From assembly GCF_000444135.1 (NCBI RefSeq), contig NZ_ATDK01000322.1, positions 1 through 42,369 on the forward strand: 42,369 nucleotides of DNA, written 5' to 3'. Below the pieces are notes generated by a model. The model saw nothing but the letters and a program-made list of their open reading frames with translations, had not been told where the DNA came from and ran no database searches. Position 1 is the first letter of the stretch. Each line of letters begins with the position of its first letter. This DNA comes from Pseudomonas avellanae BPIC 631. Lineage in GTDB: Bacteria > Pseudomonadota > Gammaproteobacteria > Pseudomonadales > Pseudomonadaceae. The translations under genes were made by a program, and so were the position numbers. Positions 1-8,948 of the stretch are shown here, piece after piece.

Positions 1-92
1 TGTTTTCGAAAAAATCAGCCACCAACTAACGGAAAATTCAAATCTTATCAATAGCTTAGCTTGCAGGTTATGGGTAACTTATTTCGAAAACA
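1..92. repeat. 11-bp inverted repeat bounding the broken 3' end of the helicase gene
   Basis: Positions 1-11 (TGTTTTCGAAA) and 82-92 (TTTCGAAAACA) are perfect inverted copies about 70 bp apart. The left copy may extend beyond the window. The right copy begins exactly where the helicase reading frame stops resembling its family: residues 1-752 look normal and the last 14 codons are encoded inside this segment. That pattern fits the end of a small inserted element or a recombination junction. No transposase is visible, and a chance hairpin cannot be excluded. Confidence 0.4.
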
Positions 93-2348
93 GTACACTA
101 GCGTGAACCTGTGCTTGGCTCTGGACACCGCCACATTGACCATACGCGAATCGTCCACAAAACTCAGGCGCCTTGGGCTCTTGTACTTGTCCAGCACTGT
201 AGAAAAAACGATTTCGTCGCATTCCCTGCCCTGAAATTTATGCACGGTATCTTTGACGAAATCAGTTGGCAGATAGGCGCTTGAAAGCGTCGCCTGATTC
301 TTGAATGGTGCAATGAACCCTCTGCCATCTTCGCCCTCCCAGAGGCTTTCACCGCTGCCATCAAGCACCGCCAGCAAAGAATCAAGCTCTCTGAGATTGG
401 AATTATTGCGCGTATGGTTTCCCTTTGCAGTCACCAACAGCGTCAATGACTTTTCGCCATTGTCCGTTGTCATAGGCACGAGCTGATTATCGTAGAACTG
501 CTGATTACAGAACTGAATGATCCGGGGATGGCACCGGTAGTGCTCTTTGAGCAGCGTTATCGGGATCGAGTCGCCGAACACCCTTACGCATGAGTCCAAC
601 AGACTGTACCTTTCGCAGTCATACCAAGGCGCTGGCGCTTCCAGACCCAGTTCATCCGGGATGTGCGCAAGTTGCTTTCTGTCACCCACGATAATCAGAT
701 TTTTCGCACAACTCAGCGCCAGCACACCTGGGACAATGTCCTGTTGCGACGCTTCGTCGATGATGACGTAGTCGAGGACTGCCTTGCCGCCGAGGGAATT
801 GACGATAGAATGCGTACCACTACCAATGACAGGGTAGCGCTTCAGGAACGCGTCAAGCCGCTTTTTGTAAGTAATGTCGAAGGTATCGTCACTGGAAATA
901 TGACCATGCAGATGGTGTTTCAGATGGCGCATCGAAGAAGAGGTCAGCTCATCCAGCAGCGCCTTGAAGTTACCGACTCGCAACGCCTCCTCTTGGCCAG
1001 CCAACTCAGCTCTCTTTTCCTGCAGAACCTTATCGTAATAGTGGCGCTGCAGGCTGTAGAAGGCAGACATGCGCTTTTCCCAATTATCGAACGGTCGGGT
1101 GCGCAGAATCCTGAAGTTGAACAGCAGCTCGATACGGTCCCTGATTCTAATGCGCTGACTAGCAAGCTGCTCAAGGTAAGCCATCAAGTCCGTCGTTTTT
1201 TCCGGCGACAGCTTGTATCGGTCCAGAGATGGGCCGACCACGCCGTTCTCCTGTTGCCACTCCACGAGATAGCGCCGTTCTATCTCCAGCTCGTTAATCT
1301 CGACCTGTAATTGCGCCACTGCGTTACGAGCCCCCAGATAGCGTTTGAGCTGCTGCAGGACGCTTTGAATACTTTCCAGTGAGGGCGCAGGTTCGGGGTC
1401 CGCCGAAGGTCGTAACGAACGTTCGGCAAAAAAAGCTTTCTGGTTCTGCACGCTGCCTAACCTGGCAACAAGATAATCGAGCCCGCACTTCCCCAGCTTT
1501 TCATAAATATTCTCGACCGCAGGGTTGTTGTTTGACACCACCGCAACGGTTTTCCCTTGTAAAAGGATATTGGCAATGATGTTCAGAATCGTCTGCGTCT
1601 TGCCAGTGCCGGGGGGACCTTCGATCACACTTATCTGCGAACGGAAGGCCTCCTCCACGGCCTTGAGCTGACTTTCGTTGAGGCCGAAAGGAAAGATGAA
1701 ATTGCCCGGCGACTCCAGCTTTCCATGCTGCCCTTTGCAGTAGGCATGTAACGCTGTGGCTGGGGACAACGAAATTGTCTCCATTTGACGGTTAATATTT
1801 TCGGCTATGCTCTTTTTATCACCAGCAGCGGCAACGCTGACCCGAGCTACGGCCACCGAGCGAAAATAAGTGAATGCGGGTTCATCAGTGATAGACGTCG
1901 GGGAAACGAGCTCGATGTTGTCCATTTTGAACAGGTATTTTTGAGCGTTTCCCGAGTATTGAACGAGAGCATATTTTTCACCGTAGATCACCACGCTTTC
2001 GACAGGATCGAACAGAGAGCTTCCTTTCTTCAAAAGAAGCATGTCATTCAGTTCAAGGGTAGGAACGACCGTACAATCGCCAAGCGGGGTCTCTTCAGGT
2101 TTTTTTGAGGGATAATGGCATGTCAGGGAAAACTCACCCTTGACATTCTTTTTTATTACCCAGTCACTGATCTGCCGGGTCTTATCCTCGCCACACACAT
2201 AGATGGAAACCATAAATCCCTTACACAGGCTTGACCGCCGCCTGACGCGTCCGTGCTGTAAAATCCGAACCTGATAATTCAGGGTATCGGTACCATTTTG
2301 GCAAGACTGTTTGAATGGGTAATATTGTGCGCTTGGGATTACGACCAC
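48..2348 (-). CDS. Superfamily 1 (UPF1-like, AAA_11/AAA_12) helicase, C-terminally truncated
   Basis: This is an ATP-dependent SF1 nucleic-acid helicase of the UPF1/DNA2-like type. Visible motifs are Walker A GPPGTGKT (residues 244-251), Walker B DEAS (531-534), GDRKQL (555-560), YRCHPRI (604-610), HKFQGREC (703-710) and VAVSRAKHRF (739-748). Residues about 330-505 form a helical insertion between motifs Ia and II. The start given is GTG at 2348, preceded by AGGG. An ATG at 2213 (residue 46), preceded by AAGGG, is equally plausible. The family match ends at residue 752, and the last 14 residues are encoded within the 11-bp inverted-repeat segment, so a C-terminal extension may be missing. The gene lies 41 bp downstream of the Fic gene on the same strand and may be co-transcribed with it. 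Similar helicases occur in defence islands and in other settings; the role here is unknown. Confidence 0.8.
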   Translation of the reverse strand: MVVIPSAQYYPFKQSCQNGTDTLNYQVRILQHGRVRRRSSLCKGFMVSIYVCGEDKTRQISDWVIKKNVKGEFSLTCHYPSKKPEETPLGDCTVVPTLELNDMLLLKKGSSLFDPVESVVIYGEKYALVQYSGNAQKYLFKMDNIELVSPTSITDEPAFTYFRSVAVARVSVAAAGDKKSIAENINRQMETISLSPATALHAYCKGQHGKLESPGNFIFPFGLNESQLKAVEEAFRSQISVIEGPPGTGKTQTILNIIANILLQGKTVAVVSNNNPAVENIYEKLGKCGLDYLVARLGSVQNQKAFFAERSLRPSADPEPAPSLESIQSVLQQLKRYLGARNAVAQLQVEINELEIERRYLVEWQQENGVVGPSLDRYKLSPEKTTDLMAYLEQLASQRIRIRDRIELLFNFRILRTRPFDNWEKRMSAFYSLQRHYYDKVLQEKRAELAGQEEALRVGNFKALLDELTSSSMRHLKHHLHGHISSDDTFDITYKKRLDAFLKRYPVIGSGTHSIVNSLGGKAVLDYVIIDEASQQDIVPGVLALSCAKNLIIVGDRKQLAHIPDELGLEAPAPWYDCERYSLLDSCVRVFGDSIPITLLKEHYRCHPRIIQFCNQQFYDNQLVPMTTDNGEKSLTLLVTAKGNHTRNNSNLRELDSLLAVLDGSGESLWEGEDGRGFIAPFKNQATLSSAYLPTDFVKDTVHKFQGRECDEIVFSTVLDKYKSPRRLSFVDDSRMVNVAVSRAKHRFTLVYCFRNKLPITCKLSY

Positions 2349-2389
2349 AGCGCCCTAATAACACAACCAGCCATACCCACCCAAGTCAA

Positions 2390-3115
2390 TCATTTGATTT
2401 CATACCCTCTACGCTGATCAAACTGCTCGTACTTTTGAGATATTGCAGGATCACTAAACTCTCCTTCAATAATATCTGAAGAAGCGATCCCATCAAGCCC
2501 ACGAATAGCCTGAATGGCAACCTCCCAACCGGCCGGATCGAGCGGAGGTGCTATGAAATCTTTCAGATACGCATCCAGAATACCTTTATCGGGCGTCTCG
2601 ATTTCTTCGCCAAGAGCAGAAAGGTAATCTGACTTGCCTGTCCTCGCCCAATGAATCGAAAAACCGGCGCGATGGCATAACACGGTATGAACGACAAGCA
2701 TGGTGCGACCATTGCCATCCAGAAAAGGATGAGCGTAAGCAAACAGCCCCATGACTACACCCGGCGATTTTTTCAAGGTCACCCCGTCCTGAGCAAGCTT
2801 CAAGCCTTGCTCTACCGCTCGCTGCGAATCCTTCGGATGACAAAAAAAAGTGTCAGCCTTTGAAATGGCTTTGTTGGGCGTGGTTTGCAGTCTGTCCTGG
2901 CCCGCCCACGGGTAAAACTCTCCAAATAGAATCTTGTGAACGCATAAGAAATCGACATACTCAATGAAAGGCTTGCTGGCGAGGTACACCATTGCATCCG
3001 ACAGGTTTGCCGCAAAAAGGTCATGCTCCAGCCGCTTCACTATGTCGGGATTCTTTTCACCCTCGATATTCCGCAAATAGCCTCTCGCTTCAAAATCGTT
3101 GAAAGGATCAAACAA
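2390..3115 (-). CDS. Fic/DOC-family protein (probable AMPylase or related transferase), lacking the second motif arginine
   Basis: The 241-residue protein carries the Fic core motif HPFLDGNGRTML at residues 129-140. Fic enzymes usually transfer AMP from ATP to a protein hydroxyl. The canonical motif is HxFx(D/E)GNGRxxR; His129, Asp133, Asn135 and Arg137 are present, but the second arginine is Leu140, so standard AMPylation cannot be assumed. Near the C-terminus, SDIIEG (213-218) fits the (S/T)xxxE(G/N) inhibitory pattern of class III Fic proteins, although a short match can be chance. The start is TTG at 3115. It overlaps the last codons of the upstream AbiEi-like gene by 8 bp, and the N-terminus MFDPFNDFEARGYLRN looks like that of relatives. 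The overlap suggests translational coupling and a toxin-antitoxin-like pair. Confidence 0.85.
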   Translation of the reverse strand: MFDPFNDFEARGYLRNIEGEKNPDIVKRLEHDLFAANLSDAMVYLASKPFIEYVDFLCVHKILFGEFYPWAGQDRLQTTPNKAISKADTFFCHPKDSQRAVEQGLKLAQDGVTLKKSPGVVMGLFAYAHPFLDGNGRTMLVVHTVLCHRAGFSIHWARTGKSDYLSALGEEIETPDKGILDAYLKDFIAPPLDPAGWEVAIQAIRGLDGIASSDIIEGEFSDPAISQKYEQFDQRRGYEIK

Positions 3116-3806
3116 CTTCTTTCTCCCTGAGATAATAAGTCAGCAGCTTGACCATCTCCCTGCCGGACACCTTTTTGTATTTTTTTAGTGCGATGACCAA
3201 TTGCTCTACGGCATCGGTTCTTACCTCGTCGCCCGCCAATCTGGAGACGTCCTCGGCCCATGTGTCGGCAAATGTTTTGACGTAGGTAACCTGATAACGC
3301 CTCGCAAGTTTCAGCACGTAATCACGAACACCTGTAGTAGGAATAATCAGTTCGCCCGTTTCAGGATTGCGTATGGTCGTATTTTCACCGACCTTGCTGG
3401 CGGCGTGATCATAAACGTAAACAACCGTCTTTTCCCCGATAGACAGCTTTCGCTTTATACGTCGTCTACCCGCCACACGCACCCTCACCTCGTTTCCGAG
3501 TGTGAGCAGTGACGACTCCCCCAGCGCCTCCTTTTGAGGAATCCAGACTTCATAACCAAGCCTTTTCAGAGCCTCCAATGCAAGATGCTGGAGGTCTACA
3601 ACGGGGCTTACTCTGCCCGTAGCTGGATCTTTGGACGACTTTGCGTATATACCTGTTCCTATTCTGGTGACATCTCCATCCCTGACTAGCTGGTCCAGCA
3701 CACCATTAATGCGGGAGGGGCTGCCTAATCCGGAGAAGTCAGCGCGCAGCAGCACATTGCCTTCTTTACGAACCACGACTCTGCGCACCTTGTCTTCGAT
3801 CGTCAT
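3108..3806 (-). CDS. AbiEi-like (DUF6088-type) winged-helix protein, possible antitoxin or repressor of the Fic gene
   Basis: The 232-residue protein begins with a small winged-helix-like segment (about residues 1-55: initiator MTIEDKV, then LGSPSRINGVLDQLVRDGDVTR), followed by an AbiEi/DUF6088-like region and a basic stretch (GRRRIKRK, about 113-120). The assignment rests on overall pattern, not on a diagnostic motif. AbiEi-type proteins are usually transcriptional autorepressors and antitoxins partnered with AbiEii nucleotidyltransferases. Here the partner is a Fic protein instead, overlapping by 8 bp. The ATG at 3806 has a strong ribosome-binding site (GGGAGG, four bases upstream). It is the first gene of the accessory minus-strand set and faces the guaA terminator. 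Family membership is moderately sure; function is inferred from context. Confidence 0.65.
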   Translation of the reverse strand: MTIEDKVRRVVVRKEGNVLLRADFSGLGSPSRINGVLDQLVRDGDVTRIGTGIYAKSSKDPATGRVSPVVDLQHLALEALKRLGYEVWIPQKEALGESSLLTLGNEVRVRVAGRRRIKRKLSIGEKTVVYVYDHAASKVGENTTIRNPETGELIIPTTGVRDYVLKLARRYQVTYVKTFADTWAEDVSRLAGDEVRTDAVEQLVIALKKYKKVSGREMVKLLTYYLREKEVV

Positions 3807-3884
3807 GCAACCTCCCGGAATCTACCGAGGACTTTATCACCTTCAGAAAAAAAGCGTCCCACATCTACAAACCAATGGTCACAT

Positions 3885-3923
3885 ACCAAAAAGCCCCCCC
3901 GGCCATAGAAGGACGGAGGGCTT
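3885..3923 (-). terminator. Rho-independent terminator downstream of guaA
   Basis: On the minus strand the stem AAGCCCTCC pairs with GGGGGGGCTT, followed by TTTT. The arms lie at 3915-3923 and 3891-3900. It sits about 60 bp past the guaA stop codon and separates guaA from the accessory block. Confidence 0.7.
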
Positions 3924-3981
3924 CGAAGTGCCTCAGACAATGCCTACGAAGGCTATGCCATGAGGATAACGCTCAAGTACG

Positions 3982-5559
3982 TCACTCCCACTCAATCGTA
4001 GCCGGCGGCTTGCTCGACACGTCATAAGTCACCCGCGAAATCCCCTCGATCTCGTTGATGATCCGGCCGCTCACGACCTCCAGCAGCTCATAAGGCAGGT
4101 GCGCCCAACGAGCGGTCATGAAGTCGATGGTTTCTACCGCGCGCAGCGCCACAACCCAGGCGTAGCGACGGCCGTCGCCGACTACGCCGACCGATTTGAC
4201 TGGCTGGAACACGACGAACGCCTGGCTGACTTTGTGATACCAGTCGGCCTTGCGCAGTTCTTCGATGAAGATGTGGTCGGCGCGACGCAGGATGTCGGCG
4301 TATTCCTTTTTCACTTCACCGAGGATGCGCACGCCCAGGCCTGGGCCTGGGAATGGGTGGCGGTAGACCATGTCGTACGGCAGGCCGAGTTCGAGGCCCA
4401 GACGGCGGACTTCGTCTTTGAACAGCTCGCGCAGGGGTTCGACCAGCTTGAGGTTCATTTCTTCCGGCAGGCCGCCCACGTTGTGGTGCGACTTGATGAC
4501 GTGTGCCTTGCCGCTTTTCGCGCCAGCCGACTCGATGACGTCCGGGTAGATGGTGCCTTGCGCCAGGTACTTGATGTTGTCCAGCTTGCAGGATTCGGCA
4601 TCGAACACGTCGATGAAGGTGCGGCCGATGATCTTGCGCTTTTTCTCTGGATCGCTCTCGCCTTCCAGGTTGTTCAGGAACTGCTCCTCGGCGTTGGCGC
4701 GAATCACCTTAACGCCCATGTTCTCGGCGAACATGGCCATCACTTGCTCGCCTTCGTGCAGGCGCAGCAGGCCGTTGTCGACGAATACGCAGGTCAGTTG
4801 ATCGCCGATGGCCTTGTGCAGCAGCGCCGCGACGACGGAGGAGTCAACGCCGCCGGACAGGCCCAGCAACACGTTATCAGTACCCACCTGAGCGCGAACC
4901 TGAGCGATAGCGTCTTCAGCAATCTTCGAAGGGGTCCACAGTGCTTCGCAGCCGCAGATATCGAGGATGAAGCGCGACAGGATGCGACCGCCCTGCTTGG
5001 TGTGGGTCACTTCCGGGTGGAACTGCACGCCGTAGTAACCGCGAGAGTCGTCAGCCATACCGGCAATCGGGCAGCTAGGGGTACTGGCCAGAATGTGGAA
5101 GTCTTCCGGCAGTTTGGTGACCTTGTCACCGTGACTCATCCATACGTCGAGGCCAAACAGGCCGTCCGCGTCGATATGGTCTTCGATACCATCGAGCAGA
5201 CGGCTTTTGCCGACTACGTCAACGCGAGCGTAGCCAAACTCGCGCAGCTCGGAACCCGCAACCTTGCCGCCCAACTGCTCGGCCATGGTCTGCATGCCGT
5301 AGCAGATACCGAAAACCGGCACACCGAGGTCAAATACCGCTTGCGGGCAGCGCGGGCTGTTGGCTTCGTGCACGGACTCGGGGCCGCCGGCGAGGATCAC
5401 GCCTTTTGGAGCGAATTCGCGAATCGCTTCGTCGTCCATGTCAAACGGATGCAGTTCGCAGTACACGCCGATTTCACGCACGCGGCGGGCGATCAGTTGG
5501 GTGTACTGGGAACCGAAGTCGAGGATCAAGATACGGTGGGCGTGAATGTCGAGGGCCAT
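3982..5559 (-). CDS. guaA: GMP synthase (glutamine-hydrolysing)
   Basis: GuaA converts XMP, ATP and glutamine to GMP, the last step of guanine nucleotide synthesis in the cytoplasm. The 525-residue length is normal. The N-terminal class I glutamine amidotransferase has Cys86 (FGICYG) and the His181/Glu183 pair (QFHPE). The ATP-pyrophosphatase domain has the P-loop SGGVDSS at 235-241, and the C-terminal dimerisation domain ends in TIEWE. It lies 123 bp downstream of guaB on the same strand and probably shares its promoter. The last bases of the gene (GATTGAGTGGGAGTGA) are a sequence used as an attachment site by guaA-specific integrases in several bacteria, and accessory genes begin just beyond it. 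Confidence 0.98.
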   Translation of the reverse strand: MALDIHAHRILILDFGSQYTQLIARRVREIGVYCELHPFDMDDEAIREFAPKGVILAGGPESVHEANSPRCPQAVFDLGVPVFGICYGMQTMAEQLGGKVAGSELREFGYARVDVVGKSRLLDGIEDHIDADGLFGLDVWMSHGDKVTKLPEDFHILASTPSCPIAGMADDSRGYYGVQFHPEVTHTKQGGRILSRFILDICGCEALWTPSKIAEDAIAQVRAQVGTDNVLLGLSGGVDSSVVAALLHKAIGDQLTCVFVDNGLLRLHEGEQVMAMFAENMGVKVIRANAEEQFLNNLEGESDPEKKRKIIGRTFIDVFDAESCKLDNIKYLAQGTIYPDVIESAGAKSGKAHVIKSHHNVGGLPEEMNLKLVEPLRELFKDEVRRLGLELGLPYDMVYRHPFPGPGLGVRILGEVKKEYADILRRADHIFIEELRKADWYHKVSQAFVVFQPVKSVGVVGDGRRYAWVVALRAVETIDFMTARWAHLPYELLEVVSGRIINEIEGISRVTYDVSSKPPATIEWE

Positions 5560-5618
5560 GGAAACTCTCTGAGCAGCTGCAAGCTATAAGCTGCAAGCGG
5601 CAAGTTGTCGGAATCAAT

Positions 5619-5646
5619 GCGGTAGTTACCTTTGCGTAACTACCGC
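5619..5646. repeat. Perfect 11-bp stem-loop in the guaB-guaA spacer
   Basis: GCGGTAGTTAC (5619-5629) and GTAACTACCGC (5636-5646) form a perfect hairpin with a 6-base loop. No T-tract follows on either strand, so it is not a classic terminator. It may stabilise the mRNA or attenuate guaA. AGCTGCAAGC-type repeats (5573-5600) lie beside it. Confidence 0.5.
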
Positions 5647-5682
5647 TTGTAGCTGATTGCTTGGGGCTTGAAGCTGGAGGCG

Positions 5683-7230
<1,548 letters not shown>

Positions 7231-7246
7231 CTATTATCAAAGCTGT

Positions 7247-7795
7247 TTATAGACGCACATGAACGAAAGACACCGGGCGATCCAGACGTTCGGCGAAGTC
7301 GTCGAGAAAGGCCTGGGTGAAGGAGGCGTCCAGCCAGTTGTTGAAGATGAAACCGAGGTTGGAAAACCCGCAGGCGTCCAGGAACAGAAAGCCGTTGATG
7401 TCGTCTTCGTGGCGGCATTCAGGGCAGGTGAAATTGTCGGTGTGGCCAGGCATCCAGTCTTCAAGGCTATCGAACAGCGCCTCGCCGACTTCGCGACGAC
7501 ACTCCGGGCAGCCGGCCTCTTCGGCGAAGTTGTTCAGAGGCGTGAAGATGCAGCGCTTGGTGACGATCTCCAGCCCGTTGATGACCTGCCCGAACGGCAA
7601 GGCCTCGGGATTTTTCACGACCTTTCTGGCGCCAGGCGCCACGGCATAGGCCATTTTGTTGTAGGTACGGCCGCAGGTGGTCAGCTCGGGCTCGACCACA
7701 TCGAGCTTGACCAGCCAGCGCAGAATCAGGCGCGCTCGGGCCTCGTGGCCGGGAAAGGTGGAGATTTGCGGAACGATGATGCTTTGGGTGTTCAT
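7247..7795 (-). CDS. Conserved hypothetical protein with two CxxC pairs (zinc-ribbon-like)
   Basis: The 182-residue protein has CPEC at 96-99 and again at 124-127, which could together bind one zinc ion. No transmembrane segment or signal peptide is evident. Relatives in Pseudomonas have sometimes been labelled sugar ABC transporter ATPase, but there is no Walker motif here, so that label is not supported. The ATG at 7795 starts MNTQSIIVPQ. It is upstream of guaB on the same strand but separated by the guaB promoter, so probably a separate unit. Function unknown. Confidence 0.8.
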   Translation of the reverse strand: MNTQSIIVPQISTFPGHEARARLILRWLVKLDVVEPELTTCGRTYNKMAYAVAPGARKVVKNPEALPFGQVINGLEIVTKRCIFTPLNNFAEEAGCPECRREVGEALFDSLEDWMPGHTDNFTCPECRHEDDINGFLFLDACGFSNLGFIFNNWLDASFTQAFLDDFAERLDRPVSFVHVRL

Positions 7796-7870
7796 GGCAG
7801 AGCGTCACTGAAAAGCTGTTCGAGGCCGCAGCTTAATAGGCCACAACCTCAGGTCAAGGCCCAATCCCGT

Positions 7871-8650
7871 TCACGCGGCGAGGTAGCGGACGATCAGCGC
7901 AAGGCCGCTGACCAGCACCAGCCAGGTCACCAGCCTGACAAAGGCTTCGCGGGAGAGCTTTTTAATCAGCGCCCTGCCCGCCAGCGACCCCAGCAGCATT
8001 GCGGGCAGCAGACATGCGGCCAGCACGAGCAACGAAATATCACTGTAGACCCCGGCGATCATGAACAGGGTAAGGCGCACCACCGTGCTGCAGCTGATCA
8101 ACGCACTCTGTGTCGCGCGCGCCTGCTCTCTGGCGGTCAACCGGCTGTTGAGATAAATCGCATAAAGAAAACCGCCGCTGCCGAACAATGCCCCGAACAG
8201 ACCGCCGATGACACCTGCAGGGATCGCCCAACCGGCGGCGAGTTGGGTCGGCCGTACCTTGACCGCCAGGCTGTACACGGCATACCCCGTGACAAAAAGC
8301 CCCATCAACAGCAGCAGGAGGTCGGATTTCAGGTTGAGCAGAAACAGCACGCCGAGTGTGCAGCCTGCGGCCATGCAGGGCAGCAGGCGCATCAGTTCGG
8401 ACCTGACCACCGATTGCCGGGAAGGCAGCAAATTGCCGAACGCTGCGAGGAAATCCAGCATCACCAATAACGGGATGATCCGCGACAACGGCATGAAGTG
8501 AATCAGGATCGGCCCGGCCACCAGCGCCGTGCCGAAACCAGCGACTCCGAACACTATATAAGCAGCGACGATGGCCAGTTCGATCAGCAGCCAGTCGAAT
8601 GGCGTGAAGCCCAATTGCGAGAATGCTGCGAGTACGTCGGTGTGGCTCAC
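7871..8650 (-). CDS. TauE/SafE-family membrane permease (putative anion exporter)
   Basis: This integral membrane protein of about 259 residues has some seven to eight hydrophobic helices and two glycine-rich repeats, GVAGFGTALVAGP near the N-terminus and GGLFGALFGSGGF in the second half, typical of the TauE/SafE (DUF81) family. Some members export sulfite, sulfoacetate or other organosulfur anions; the substrate here cannot be told. I chose the GTG at 8650 because AGGAAGGAAG lies five bases upstream. The open frame continues to 8821, but that extension runs through repeat DNA and lacks a ribosome-binding site. It is divergent from xseA. Confidence 0.85.
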   Translation of the reverse strand: MSHTDVLAAFSQLGFTPFDWLLIELAIVAAYIVFGVAGFGTALVAGPILIHFMPLSRIIPLLVMLDFLAAFGNLLPSRQSVVRSELMRLLPCMAAGCTLGVLFLLNLKSDLLLLLMGLFVTGYAVYSLAVKVRPTQLAAGWAIPAGVIGGLFGALFGSGGFLYAIYLNSRLTAREQARATQSALISCSTVVRLTLFMIAGVYSDISLLVLAACLLPAMLLGSLAGRALIKKLSREAFVRLVTWLVLVSGLALIVRYLAA

Positions 8651-8781
8651 AGATGCTTCCTTCCTGGAGTGTGCTTGAAACGGTGGCGATGAGTGATGAT
8701 CCAGCGTGCTGCGCAGTAAAGCTGCTCTGGGTGTGCAGTGCCAGGGAAAGCGGCGACCTCGATTTGCCTGATGTACCGTGT

Positions 8782-8803
8782 GAACCGGTTTTTCTGCCGG
8801 TTC
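8782..8803. repeat. Stem-loop in the TauE-xseA intergenic region
   Basis: GAACCGG (8782-8788) and CCGGTTC (8797-8803) are perfect inverted copies with an 8-base loop. It lies next to the 27-nt direct repeats and resembles Pseudomonas REP-type intergenic DNA. Confidence 0.45.
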
Positions 8804-8813
8804 CCGGCAGTTC

Positions 8814-8876
8814 GCGGACAAGCGAAGCGACGCCCGGTCCCGCCTACATCCGGACAGGCGAAGTGTCGCTCGGTCC
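8814..8876. repeat. Two imperfect 27-nt direct repeats (REP-like) upstream of xseA
   Basis: Copies at 8814-8840 and 8850-8876 share 22 of 27 bases by eye (common core GGACA, then GCGAAG, ending CGGTCC) with a 36-bp period. With the hairpin at 8782-8803 they fill most of the roughly 300-bp gap between the divergent TauE-type gene and xseA. No clear promoter was seen in the remainder. Confidence 0.5.
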
Positions 8877-8948
8877 GTACAGAGCCGTTGTTATTCGTCA
8901 TCAATAGCAAGCTCGCTCCCACGTGGCATTACCATTATGATGCTGGCC

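Noticed and set aside
2341..2400. Second copy of the guaA 3' end as an att site near 2380
   Set aside because: The CCCAAGTCAATCA stretch resembles it only loosely, with too many mismatches.
4099..5589. 496-codon plus-strand open frame antisense to guaA
   Set aside because: It mirrors the codon structure of guaA, has no family motif and no ribosome-binding site; GC-rich Pseudomonas genes commonly leave such antisense frames.
8651..8821. N-terminal extension of the TauE/SafE-family protein
   Set aside because: It is arginine-rich, runs through repeat DNA and lacks a ribosome-binding site, while the GTG at 8650 has a strong one.
8814..8876. Direct repeats as a CRISPR array
   Set aside because: Only two imperfect copies, 9-bp spacer and no cas genes.
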